Source: Prevotella sp.
Lineage (GTDB): Bacteria > Bacteroidota > Bacteroidia > Bacteroidales > Bacteroidaceae
Direction of reading: 5' to 3'
DNA length: 43,979 nucleotides
Assembly: GCA_017965725.1 (NCBI GenBank)
Contig: JAGCPK010000045.1
Coordinates: forward strand, 1 to 43,979
Shown here: positions 23,852-32,600 of the stretch, in pieces
How positions within the stretch are numbered: the stretch's first letter is position 1
Layout: each line of letters begins with the position of its first letter
Notes under the pieces: generated by a model
What the model saw: only the letters and a program-made list of their open reading frames with translations
Told to the model about the DNA's origin: nothing
The model's database searches: none
Made by a program: the position numbers and the translations under genes

Positions 23852-26662
23852 TTACTTTTTCACCTTTTCCTTCAGGTATTGGCCGGTGATGCTTTGATTG
23901 CAGGCAGCCACCTCCTCGGGTGTGCCAGCCACCACGAGATCACCCCCACGATCGCCACCGTCGGGGCCTAAGTCAATCACATAGTCGGCACATTTGATCA
24001 CCTCCAGATTATGTTCTATCACCACGATGGAGTGTCCTCGCTGGATAAGGGCGTCGAATGCACTCAACAGTTTCTTGATGTCATGGAAATGCAGACCTGT
24101 GGTGGGTTCGTCGAAAATGAAGAGCGTCGGTTCCTGTTTTTCCTGTCCGATGAAATAGGCCAGTTTCACGCGTTGGTTCTCACCACCGGAGAGTGTGGAT
24201 GAGTTCTGGCCCAGTTTGATGTAGCCCAGGCCTACGTCCTCGAGGGTCTTGAGACGGCGGAGGATGGTCGGACATCCCTCGAAGAAGGGAATGGCCTCAG
24301 AGATGGTCATGTTCAGCACATCGTCAATGTTCTTGCCCTTGTAGCGCACATCCAGAATGTCATGCTTGAAACGGTGTCCGTGACAAGCCTCGCACTCCAA
24401 GACCAAGTCGGCCATGAACTGCATCTCTACCGTGATGACACCTGCACCCTTACACTCGTCACACCGACCTCCGTCGGCATTAAAAGAGAAATACTGTGGG
24501 GTGAAGCCCATCTGTTGTGCAAGGGGTTGGTCAGCATAGAGGTCACGGATGGCATCGTAGGCCTTCACATAGGTGGCAGGATTTGAACGGGTGCTCTTGC
24601 CGATGGGGTTCTGATCGACGAACTCCACATGTTTGATGCTGTCGATATCACCCTCCAGACCAATGTATTCGCCTGGCAGGTCGCACACCTCTCCAATATG
24701 TCGTTTGACGGCAGGGTAGAGTATGCCTTTGATCAGACTCGACTTCCCAGAACCAGAAACACCTGTCACCACCGTCATCACATTGAGAGGTATCCTGACG
24801 TCGATGCCCCTGAGGTTGTTCATCCTGGCACCTTTGATGTCGATATACCTGTTCCAAGGTCTCCGACTCTGTGGCACGGGGATCTCCTCCAGTCCGAGCA
24901 GATATTTCACCGTATAACTCCTCGGCCACTTCTTATCTTCTTTTATTTCGTCGGCATCACCGTCGAAGACAATCTCTCCTCCGAGGCGTCCTGCGTCAGG
25001 GCCTACGTCGATAAGATGGTCAGCAGCCCGCATAATCTCCTCATCATGTTCCACCACCACTACCGTGTTGCCCAGTGCCTGCAGGTCTTTCAGCACGTGG
25101 ATCAGTCGGTCGGTGTCCCGGGAGTGCAGACCTATGCTGGGTTCGTCGAGAATATATAGAGAGCCTACGAGACTGCTTCCGAGACTTGTGGTGAGGTTAA
25201 TGCGTTGGCTCTCGCCACCCGAGAGTGTGTTCGAGAGACGGTTGAGCGTGAGATAGCCAAGTCCCACATCCAGAAGGAATTGCAATCGACTGTTGATCTC
25301 CGTCAGAAGTCGTTTTCCTATCTCCTGTTCCTGCGTGGTGAGTTCCAGGGTACGGAACCACTCTTTCAGTCTTATCACAGGCATCTCCACAAGGTCGGTA
25401 ATACTCCTGCCACCAATTTTCACATAACTGGCCTCAGGTTTCAGACGCGTTCCATGACACTTCGGACAGGTCGTCTTTCCACGATAACGCGCCAGCATCA
25501 CACGGTATTGTATCTTATATTGGTTTTCCTTGACCATCTCGAAGAACTGGTCGATACAGGGTCTCTCTCTCTTTCCCTTATCAGAGGGAAGTCCGTGCCA
25601 GAGCCAGTCCTTCTGTTGTTGGGTGAGGTTCATATAGGGCTCGAAAATCGGGAAGCCGACTCCGTCGGGTCCACAATTCTCTTTTTGGGCAGCATGACGA
25701 CAGAACCAATCCTTCCATTCGCCCATTTTCTCTCCGTGCCAGCAGACCACACAACCGTCATAGACACTCAGGGTTGTATTGGGGATGACCAGTCGTTCGT
25801 CGATGCCGATAATCTTGCCAAAGCCCTGACACTCCGGACAGGCTCCTGCCGGGGAGTTGAATGAGAACATCTGGTCGTTGGGTTCCTCGAAGGTCATGCC
25901 ATCAGCCTCAAACCTCGTCGAGAAGTCGTAGGTAATGTTCGAGGGCAGGAACATCAGTCGGCACTCACCATGTCCTTCGTAAAAGGCTGTCTCAGCGGAA
26001 TCCACCAATCGGGCGATGGTGTCTTTTGAATCATCTACTGAAAGACGGTCGATTACAAGGTAGAGTGGAGAGTGGAGAGTGTTACTCTCAAGAAAATCAT
26101 CGATGCGTTGGAAGTCGCCCCCGACGTATATGCGCGTGTAGCCCTCGAGCACGTAGGCCTTCAACTGCTGTGCAAGGGTACGGCCCTCCGGCAGCATGAC
26201 TGGAGCCATCACCACAAACTTCGTGCCTTTCGAATATTCCAGCATCCTCTGTACGACATCCTCGGTGGAGTGCTTCTTCACTTCGCACCCGCTGATGGGG
26301 GAATAGGTACGGCCAATGCGGGCATAAAGCAGTCGGAGGTATTCGTAGATCTCCGTGGTGGTGCCTACGGTACTCCGAGGGTTGCGTGAGATGACCTTCT
26401 GTTCGATGGCAATGGCAGGGGGGATGCCCCGAATGAAATCACATTCGGGCTTATTCATGCGTCCTAAGAACTGACGCGCATAACTCGACAGACTCTCCAC
26501 ATACCGTCGCTGTCCTTCGGCATACAAGGTATCGAAGGCCAAGGATGACTTGCCAGAGCCACTGACACCGGCAATCACCACGAACTGGTTGCGGGGTATG
26601 GTCACATCCACACCCTTCAGGTTGTTCACCCTCGCCCCTTTTATCTCAATCGCTTTGCCCAC
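23852..26662 (-). CDS. uvrA: UvrA excinuclease subunit
   Basis: 936 residues. DNA-damage sensor ATPase of nucleotide excision repair. Two ABC modules: Walker A GVSGSGKSS (about 32-40) and again GVSGSGKSS in the second half, signatures NTLSGGESQR and STLSGGENQR, each followed by a DEPS/DEPT Walker B. Zinc-binding pairs CPECQGFG, CPKCHGTR, CDECKGAG and CEACHGHR are present. The first zinc insertion near residue 120 (RTYSPISGCEVKK) lacks a full cysteine set. Residues about 194-200 are encoded by a tandem 7-base repeat. The start lies 14 bases after the uxaB stop, so it is probably co-transcribed with the hexuronate genes. Confidence 0.93.
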   Translation of the reverse strand: MGKAIEIKGARVNNLKGVDVTIPRNQFVVIAGVSGSGKSSLAFDTLYAEGQRRYVESLSSYARQFLGRMNKPECDFIRGIPPAIAIEQKVISRNPRSTVGTTTEIYEYLRLLYARIGRTYSPISGCEVKKHSTEDVVQRMLEYSKGTKFVVMAPVMLPEGRTLAQQLKAYVLEGYTRIYVGGDFQRIDDFLESNTLHSPLYLVIDRLSVDDSKDTIARLVDSAETAFYEGHGECRLMFLPSNITYDFSTRFEADGMTFEEPNDQMFSFNSPAGACPECQGFGKIIGIDERLVIPNTTLSVYDGCVVCWHGEKMGEWKDWFCRHAAQKENCGPDGVGFPIFEPYMNLTQQQKDWLWHGLPSDKGKRERPCIDQFFEMVKENQYKIQYRVMLARYRGKTTCPKCHGTRLKPEASYVKIGGRSITDLVEMPVIRLKEWFRTLELTTQEQEIGKRLLTEINSRLQFLLDVGLGYLTLNRLSNTLSGGESQRINLTTSLGSSLVGSLYILDEPSIGLHSRDTDRLIHVLKDLQALGNTVVVVEHDEEIMRAADHLIDVGPDAGRLGGEIVFDGDADEIKEDKKWPRSYTVKYLLGLEEIPVPQSRRPWNRYIDIKGARMNNLRGIDVRIPLNVMTVVTGVSGSGKSSLIKGILYPAVKRHIGEVCDLPGEYIGLEGDIDSIKHVEFVDQNPIGKSTRSNPATYVKAYDAIRDLYADQPLAQQMGFTPQYFSFNADGGRCDECKGAGVITVEMQFMADLVLECEACHGHRFKHDILDVRYKGKNIDDVLNMTISEAIPFFEGCPTILRRLKTLEDVGLGYIKLGQNSSTLSGGENQRVKLAYFIGQEKQEPTLFIFDEPTTGLHFHDIKKLLSAFDALIQRGHSIVVIEHNLEVIKCADYVIDLGPDGGDRGGDLVVAGTPEEVAACNQSITGQYLKEKVKK
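26062..26082 (-). repeat. Tandem heptamer in uvrA
   Basis: AGAGTGG at 26062-26068 and 26069-26075, then AGAGTGT at 26076-26082 (plus strand). A 7-base unit is not a multiple of three, so a change in copy number would shift the frame. Confidence 0.7.
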
Positions 26663-26676
26663 TTATCACTTCGATG

Positions 26677-28116
26677 CTACAGGATCGACTTTACGGCTTC
26701 CAGCATGCCAACACTCTGGATGAGGTCGAGATCCTGTCTCAACAGGTCGTTGAGCCCTGGAATCTTATTCAGGTTCTCCTGCCAGATAAACTCTGCTTCC
26801 AGCACGCCATCTGTCACTTTCTGTGTATCGCCCGTCGCCCACAGATCCTTCAACAGATCCATAATCTTTGGGTCGTCATTGGGAATGATCTCTGTACCAT
26901 CCGCACGCTTACCACCCTTATAATAGGTGATGATTGCTGCCAAGCCAAAGACCAGTCCTTTCGGGAGATCACCCTTACGCTGCAGGTAGATCTTCAGACC
27001 GGGTAGGTCGCGAGCCATGAACTTCGGGAACGAGTTGAGCATGATGCTCGTCACCTGATGATCCACATAAGGGTTGTCAAAGCGCTCCAACACATCCGTG
27101 GCGAACTTCTCCAGTTCCGCCATCGGCAGGTCGAGGGTCTGCATCAGTTCATCGAACTGTACCTTGTGGATATACTGCGAGATCACCTCATGCTGACAAG
27201 CGTCGCGCACGATATCGACACCACTCAGGAAAGCCACAGGCGAGAGTACCGTGTGCGGCCCATTCAACAGTGTCACCTTACGCTTATGGTAGGGCTCCTC
27301 AGAAGGTACGAACAACACGTGCAGTCCCGCCTTGTCGGCAGGAAACTCCTTTGCTACCTGCTTCGGGGCCTCAATCACCCACAGGTGGAAGTTCTCAGCC
27401 TGTACCACGAGGTTGTCACGGTAGCCTATCTTCTCCTGAATCTCCTTGATCTCGTTGCGAGGGAAGCCTGGAACAATCCGATCCACGAGGGTGGCATAGA
27501 CCCCACAGGCCTCTTCAAACCACTGTCTGAACGCCTCAGGCAGTTTCCACAGGTCGATATATTTCTCGATACATTCCTTCAGTACATGACCATTGAGGAA
27601 GATCAGTTCACAGGGGAAGATGATGAGTCCTTTTGACATGTCACCCTCGAAGGTCTGCCAACGGCGATAGAGCAGTTGCACCAGTTTGCCAGGATAACTG
27701 CTGGCAGGTGCATCCTCGAGACGGCAGGCTGGGTCGAAGGCGATACCAGCCTCTGTGGTGTTTGAGATCACGAAACGGATCTCCGGCTGGTCGGCAAGGG
27801 CCATGAAGGCAGCGTTCTGCGTGTAGGGGTTCAGGGCACGACTGATCACATCGATGCGCTCCAGCGTGTTTACGGGCTTGCCATTCTCACGTCCCTGTAA
27901 GTTGACGTGGTAGAGGCAGTCCTGTCCGTTGAGCCAGTCCACCATGCCTTTCTCTATCGGCTGTACCACCACGACGCTTCCGTTGAAGTCCGTCTTCTGA
28001 TCCATGTTCCAGATAATCCAATCCACGAATGCGCGAAGGAAGTTTCCCTCGCCAAACTGAATCACTTTTTCTGGCATCACGCTCTTTGGCGCAAATTGTT
28101 TATTGAGTGGTTTCAT
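26677..28116 (-). CDS. uxaB: Tagaturonate reductase (altronate oxidoreductase)
   Basis: 479 residues from the ATG at 28116; a longer frame overlaps the upstream gene and is rejected. A member of the mannitol dehydrogenase family, beginning MKPLNKQFAP with the cofactor-binding FGEGNFLRAFVDW. It reduces tagaturonate to altronate with NADH in galacturonate breakdown. RNTTEAG-like segment VISNTTEAGI and LNGPHT are in family positions. Seven bases separate it from uxuB. Choice of UxaB over other family members rests on length and context. Confidence 0.82.
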   Translation of the reverse strand: MKPLNKQFAPKSVMPEKVIQFGEGNFLRAFVDWIIWNMDQKTDFNGSVVVVQPIEKGMVDWLNGQDCLYHVNLQGRENGKPVNTLERIDVISRALNPYTQNAAFMALADQPEIRFVISNTTEAGIAFDPACRLEDAPASSYPGKLVQLLYRRWQTFEGDMSKGLIIFPCELIFLNGHVLKECIEKYIDLWKLPEAFRQWFEEACGVYATLVDRIVPGFPRNEIKEIQEKIGYRDNLVVQAENFHLWVIEAPKQVAKEFPADKAGLHVLFVPSEEPYHKRKVTLLNGPHTVLSPVAFLSGVDIVRDACQHEVISQYIHKVQFDELMQTLDLPMAELEKFATDVLERFDNPYVDHQVTSIMLNSFPKFMARDLPGLKIYLQRKGDLPKGLVFGLAAIITYYKGGKRADGTEIIPNDDPKIMDLLKDLWATGDTQKVTDGVLEAEFIWQENLNKIPGLNDLLRQDLDLIQSVGMLEAVKSIL

Positions 28117-28123
28117 GATGCTA

Positions 28124-29710
28124 TTATCTTGCAGAAACATATTTGTGGAGTGTCTTACGGACGGCACCAGGGCCGGCGAAGAGTTCCTTGACCATCCCTT
28201 CAATCTGTTCACCGAGACCAGCCTCATAGAGGTCGAGGCCAAAGACATCCTTACGGCTGTAGAGGGTCTTCAGCGGACTCCAGTCCTGATCAGCCTGGCC
28301 TATCTTAAGCGGGGCGACGATGGCCTGCAGTTCCTCGAGCAGGGGATCAGGTGAACAGTCAAAGGGTGTTCCGTCGTCCTTGATACCTTTCAGATAACGG
28401 GCATAGCCTGCGAGTGTGAGGGGGATGAGTATGAGGTTCGACTTATCCAGTCCACGAGCCATGTACTTCTTCAGTGTCTCACCAAAGCGGATGGGCAGTT
28501 TCTGTGAGGTGTCACAGGCGATGCGTTGGGGTGCATCCGGCATGAAGGGGTTGGGCAGACGACGGTTGATGACTGCACCGATGAACTCATAGGGGTTCAG
28601 CACACCTGGGTCTGTCACGACCGGCATCGCCTCCATGTACCCAATCTTCTGGATGAAGGGGCGCAGGTCCTCATCTGCCATCTCAGCACTGATGAGCGTG
28701 TAGCCCAGCATACAGCCATAGATAGCCATCGCTGTATGCAACGGATTCAGACAGGTGGTCACCTTCATGGTCTCTACCTTATCCACTGTCTCACGGGTGG
28801 TGTAGAGCGCACCTCCTAAGTTGAGTGGGGGACGGCCATTGGTGTAATGGTCCTCTATGACAAGATACTGCACTTCCTCAGCATTGACGAAGGGCGCCGT
28901 AAATGTATGTTTCTCTGTCTCGATATAGTCATTGTCCTCAAAGCCATCGGCAGCGAGCATCTCCTTCACCTTCTCGTGTGGACGAGGCGTAATCTTATCA
29001 ATCATCGACCAGGGGAAGGTTATCTTCTTCTCGTCTTTGAGGTAATCAAGGAAGGCAGCAGGCACCAGTCCATCCTTCACCCAGCGCTCTGCGTAGGCAA
29101 AGACACCAGCCTTCACCTTGTCGCCATTGTGTGAGCAGTTGTCCATACTCTGGACGGTGAGGGGCAGTTGTCCTGCCTTCCAACGCTCCAGCAGCAGGGC
29201 ACAGACCTTACCCATTGCAAACAGCGGACTCAGTCCACGAGCCAGGTCGGCCTCATTGAAGGTATAGCCTTTCTCTGTGATGGTGAACGAGATCATCTGA
29301 AGGCTTGGGTTCTTGAAGATCTCCACCAGACGTTGCCAGTCGGGGAACTGCGGATCAGCCTTCAGCGCCTCAGTCACGCTGGCAATCACCTTCTTCTCAA
29401 TGGTACCAGTGGATTGCAGACTCACTAACAGCGAGAGGTTGTTGTAAGGCGTGTAGGCCTTGTCGATCACCTCGAAGTCAAAGGTCTCAGCCACGATGAC
29501 ACCACGATCGTATTGACCTGTGTTCAATGCGTCATTGAGGATGGCAGCAGGGAAGGCACGGAAGATGTTGCCTCCACCGAAGTGTACCCAAGTAGGCTCC
29601 TTGGCAGTTTTTTCACGCAGGGCCTTGATGTCGAATTTGGGGAGTTGGTAACCTTTGGTTTCCCACTCCGTGGCATTGAAATTGCCGGAGAAAATATCAT
29701 TCAGTTTCAT
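28124..29710 (-). CDS. uxuB: D-mannonate oxidoreductase (fructuronate reductase), mannitol dehydrogenase family
   Basis: 528 residues. Reduces fructuronate to mannonate. Cofactor motif HFGGGNIFRAF near residue 45, and MDNCSHNGDKV and TCLNPLHTAMAIYG in the C-terminal catalytic domain. The start ATG at 29710 is one base after the uxuA stop; an earlier TTG at 29719 is possible but less likely. Longer than the usual UxuB of Escherichia coli (about 486), in line with Bacteroidota versions. Placed right after uxuA, which consumes its product. Confidence 0.85.
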   Translation of the reverse strand: MKLNDIFSGNFNATEWETKGYQLPKFDIKALREKTAKEPTWVHFGGGNIFRAFPAAILNDALNTGQYDRGVIVAETFDFEVIDKAYTPYNNLSLLVSLQSTGTIEKKVIASVTEALKADPQFPDWQRLVEIFKNPSLQMISFTITEKGYTFNEADLARGLSPLFAMGKVCALLLERWKAGQLPLTVQSMDNCSHNGDKVKAGVFAYAERWVKDGLVPAAFLDYLKDEKKITFPWSMIDKITPRPHEKVKEMLAADGFEDNDYIETEKHTFTAPFVNAEEVQYLVIEDHYTNGRPPLNLGGALYTTRETVDKVETMKVTTCLNPLHTAMAIYGCMLGYTLISAEMADEDLRPFIQKIGYMEAMPVVTDPGVLNPYEFIGAVINRRLPNPFMPDAPQRIACDTSQKLPIRFGETLKKYMARGLDKSNLILIPLTLAGYARYLKGIKDDGTPFDCSPDPLLEELQAIVAPLKIGQADQDWSPLKTLYSRKDVFGLDLYEAGLGEQIEGMVKELFAGPGAVRKTLHKYVSAR

Positions 29711-29711
29711 A

Positions 29712-30965
29712 TCAATCAAAAAAACCGGGTTGTTTGTATTCTATTCCAAGTTCGCGATCGACGGTAGCGAGGATACCCTGTACCTGTCCAAGGGCGAACA
29801 TACGACCTAAGAGCGTATAACCAGCATTGTGGCCATGACTTGACTCGTCCATGATACCGCCAGCATTGTCGGTAAAGGTCATGCCGTGATCGACACGCAT
29901 GGGTAATTCAGGGTTGGTTTTCTCGAAGATCTTGCAGAGTTCGATGAGGTCGGCACGTCCACCCAGATGAGAGGCTTCGGTGAAGTCGCCATTGGGGAAG
30001 ATATGGCAGGAACGCAGATGAACGAAGTGGGTACGCGAGGCGAACTTCTTTGCCATCTCCACCACATTATTATAGGCACCGGCACTCAGTGACCCGGCAC
30101 AGAAGGTCAGGCCATTGTGCTTGTTGGGCACTGCATCGAGGAACCACTGGATATCCTCCTGAGTACGGACGATGCGGGGCAGACCGAGAATCTCAATGGG
30201 GGGATCGTCAGGATGTACGCACATGTTCATATTGTATTCCTCGCATGTCGGCATGATGGCCTCAAGGAAATACTTCATGTTGGCACGGAGTTGCGCCTTG
30301 TCGATACCTTTATAGAGATCGAGGAAATCACGGAATTTCTGGATGGGTGCCTCGTCGTTCTCACTGAAGTTACCGCTGACAAAGCCCTGGGTCTTGATGA
30401 TGATATTCTCGACGAGTTTATGGTCTTTCTCGGGTGTCATGGTCTTGGCCAGTTCATCGCACTCAGCGAGGACATTGCGACCTTCACCCACACCAGCGGG
30501 GAACTGGAACTCTGCCCATTCCTCACGGGCACCTTCGCGTTTCAGGATATAGATGTCGAAATAGGCAAACTCGGCATAGTTGAAATAGAGGTTCGTAGAA
30601 CCATTGGGGTTGGCATGTAACAGATCTGTACGGGCCCAGTCGAGCACAGGCATGAAGTTATAGCAGATGCAGTGGATCCCCTCTGCCGAGAGGTTGCGCA
30701 GACTCTCCTTATAAACCTCAATCTGGTGGTCACGGTCAGGACCGCCATATTTGATGGTCTCCACCACAGGGAGGCTCTCCACGACGCTCCAGCGCATGCC
30801 GTAACTCTCAATATATTCACGCAGGTCACGAATCTTCTCCCTGGTCCATACTTCGCCTAAAGGTACATCGTGCAGGGCTGTGACAATGCCCTCCACACCG
30901 ATTTGTCTTAACATGGCAAGGGTAATCTTGTCTTTCTTGCCAAACCATCTCCAAGTTCTTTCCAT
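29712..30965 (-). CDS. uxuA: Mannonate dehydratase
   Basis: 417 residues. Dehydrates D-mannonate to 2-keto-3-deoxygluconate. N-terminal MERTWRWFGKKDKITL, then GVEGIVTALHDVPLGEVW and WSVVESLPVVETIKYG are well-known family stretches. CVHPDDPPIEILGLPRI and RVDHGMTF hold likely metal ligands of the TIM barrel. It is second in an operon, 28 bases after the glycoside hydrolase gene. Confidence 0.93.
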   Translation of the reverse strand: MERTWRWFGKKDKITLAMLRQIGVEGIVTALHDVPLGEVWTREKIRDLREYIESYGMRWSVVESLPVVETIKYGGPDRDHQIEVYKESLRNLSAEGIHCICYNFMPVLDWARTDLLHANPNGSTNLYFNYAEFAYFDIYILKREGAREEWAEFQFPAGVGEGRNVLAECDELAKTMTPEKDHKLVENIIIKTQGFVSGNFSENDEAPIQKFRDFLDLYKGIDKAQLRANMKYFLEAIMPTCEEYNMNMCVHPDDPPIEILGLPRIVRTQEDIQWFLDAVPNKHNGLTFCAGSLSAGAYNNVVEMAKKFASRTHFVHLRSCHIFPNGDFTEASHLGGRADLIELCKIFEKTNPELPMRVDHGMTFTDNAGGIMDESSHGHNAGYTLLGRMFALGQVQGILATVDRELGIEYKQPGFFD

Positions 30966-30993
30966 AATCAGTTCCTATTTAGTTAGATTGTAA

Positions 30994-32481
30994 TTATCGA
31001 CGTTTCCGCTTTGCGGCCTTCTTTGTCGTGGTCATCTTTTTGGCCTTGGGCTTCCCCATAATCAGACTGCGAAAATCTATCTTCCTGTGACTCCCCTGAT
31101 TCGTGGCAGGCGTAAAGGCTGCAAGACTCTCATTCCCATAGCGGTCAATGGCAGTGACAGCATAGTTGAGGGCACGACCACGATGAGGTACCGACAATGA
31201 TTCTGTCCTCTGGCGTATGGCAATGAGGTTGGCAGCATCATCGGTATTGACGGGATACGTCTCTGAGGCATAGATATTATATAAAAGGTAGTCGCCACCA
31301 GAATTGTCTTTGGCCCGGGCCCATGAGAGCATATCTGCCGTCATGCCTCTGCTTATCTCGAGGTTCCTGACAGATGAAGGAGCCTGTTTCTTGGCCCATG
31401 TCATCGGAGGTATGAGGGCAGGGTAGGCGTTAAAGTCTTTCGTGAAGGTATAGATGCTTTTTGTGTTGTCAGTGAAGAACTTACTACGGAAGAAGGCATA
31501 GCCTAAACCCTCGTTTCTCACCACGTTCATCTCACGCTGGATGATGTCAAGACTCCAGTTCTTCTCCTTGGGGTGCAACATATAGACCGCCAGTCCTGGG
31601 GCGATGATACGTCCATAGGAGAACTCCTTCCAGTTGACAACAAAAGGATAGAAATTATTACCCTGGAAATACATCATCGGGAAGAGAGCATCCATCAGTC
31701 CATCGCGCAACCAGCCCTGTGCATCCTGACACACGGTGGTGTTGGCATTCCATCCGCCACTCTTATAACGAGACAGGTCATCATACTTGCCAATGGGCGA
31801 GCACGACACCTTCACCCAAGGTTTGAGGGCTTTCACGCTACGGTTAATCTTACGTACGATATCAGTGATAAACTGCCGGCCCTGTGAGCGTGTCACCTTC
31901 AGTTTCCAGGTCTCAGGATAACGGATATAGTCGAGGTGGATCCCATCAACATCATATTTGCGTGTCACCTCTGCACAGATCTTTGCGAGGTAGTCGCCTG
32001 TCTCACTTTTCTCGGGATTCATATAACCCTCCTCGCCAATCTTCACGATGAGTTTGGGGAACTTCTGACGTAACTGTTTGCACCCCAGCGTGTTCCACTT
32101 ACCAACAGGAATGGTGACAATCCAGGCATGACACTCCATGCCCCGTTTGTGGCATTCATCGATACAGAACTGCAGGGCATCATAACCTGGCGAGGTGCCT
32201 GGCTTACCCGTCAGACAACCATCCCATGGTTCCAGCGAAGAGGGGTAGATGGTTGTGCCTCGCACACGGGCCTGAATCAGGACGGTATTGATTCCTGCCT
32301 GTTGCAGTTGGTCGAGAATACGGATGAGTTCCTGTTTCTGGGAGGTCATGCTGTAGGAATGTGGCCAGTCAATGCCTCCAATGGTGGTGAGCCAGACAGC
32401 CCTGACCTCATGTTTGGGTGTCTGAGCCTGAGTTGTCAGAACCAGTGATAAGAGTAGGATAATCCTTATTATTGTTTTCAA
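30994..32481 (-). CDS. Family 10-like glycosyl hydrolase (GHL10), secreted
   Basis: 495 residues from a TTG start at 32481. The frame is open to 32520, but the -7 box at 32510-32517 lies inside, so a start after it is needed, and TTG gives the signal peptide MKTIIRIILLLSLVLTTQA. The GHL10 domain starts HEVRAVWLTTIGGIDWP and includes GINTVLIQARVRG and DVDGIHLDYIRYP. A fibronectin-III-like domain follows (about 370-460). The last 17 residues are strongly basic (Lys and Arg rich), which is odd for a secreted enzyme. The substrate is unknown. Confidence 0.82.
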   Translation of the reverse strand: MKTIIRIILLLSLVLTTQAQTPKHEVRAVWLTTIGGIDWPHSYSMTSQKQELIRILDQLQQAGINTVLIQARVRGTTIYPSSLEPWDGCLTGKPGTSPGYDALQFCIDECHKRGMECHAWIVTIPVGKWNTLGCKQLRQKFPKLIVKIGEEGYMNPEKSETGDYLAKICAEVTRKYDVDGIHLDYIRYPETWKLKVTRSQGRQFITDIVRKINRSVKALKPWVKVSCSPIGKYDDLSRYKSGGWNANTTVCQDAQGWLRDGLMDALFPMMYFQGNNFYPFVVNWKEFSYGRIIAPGLAVYMLHPKEKNWSLDIIQREMNVVRNEGLGYAFFRSKFFTDNTKSIYTFTKDFNAYPALIPPMTWAKKQAPSSVRNLEISRGMTADMLSWARAKDNSGGDYLLYNIYASETYPVNTDDAANLIAIRQRTESLSVPHRGRALNYAVTAIDRYGNESLAAFTPATNQGSHRKIDFRSLIMGKPKAKKMTTTKKAAKRKRR

Positions 32482-32509
32482 AATCTTGTCTTTTTGATGA
32501 AATTTGCTG

Positions 32510-32517
32510 CAAAGATA
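32510..32517 (-). promoter_or_regulatory. Promoter -7 box (TATCTTTG) of the hydrolase-uxuA-uxuB-uxaB-uvrA operon
   Basis: Reverse strand TATCTTTGCAGC, about 28 bases before the proposed TTG start. It faces the cstA promoter. Confidence 0.65.
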
Positions 32518-32527
32518 CAAAAAAAGC

Positions 32528-32554
32528 CACAGATTTCACAGATTATCACAGATT
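32528..32554. repeat. Three CACAGATT direct repeats between divergent promoters
   Basis: Exact CACAGATT at 32528-32535, 32537-32544 and 32547-32554. They occupy the gap between the two opposite -7 boxes. Confidence 0.75.
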
Positions 32555-32559
32555 ATTTG

Positions 32560-32567
32560 TAATTTTG
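32560..32567 (+). promoter_or_regulatory. Promoter -7 box (TAATTTTG) of the cstA-like operon
   Basis: TAATTTTG 33 bases before the ATG at 32601. The CACAGATT repeats take the place where a -33 box would be. Confidence 0.6.
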
Positions 32568-32600
32568 CGATGAAATTAAAGAATTAAACGATTAACAACT

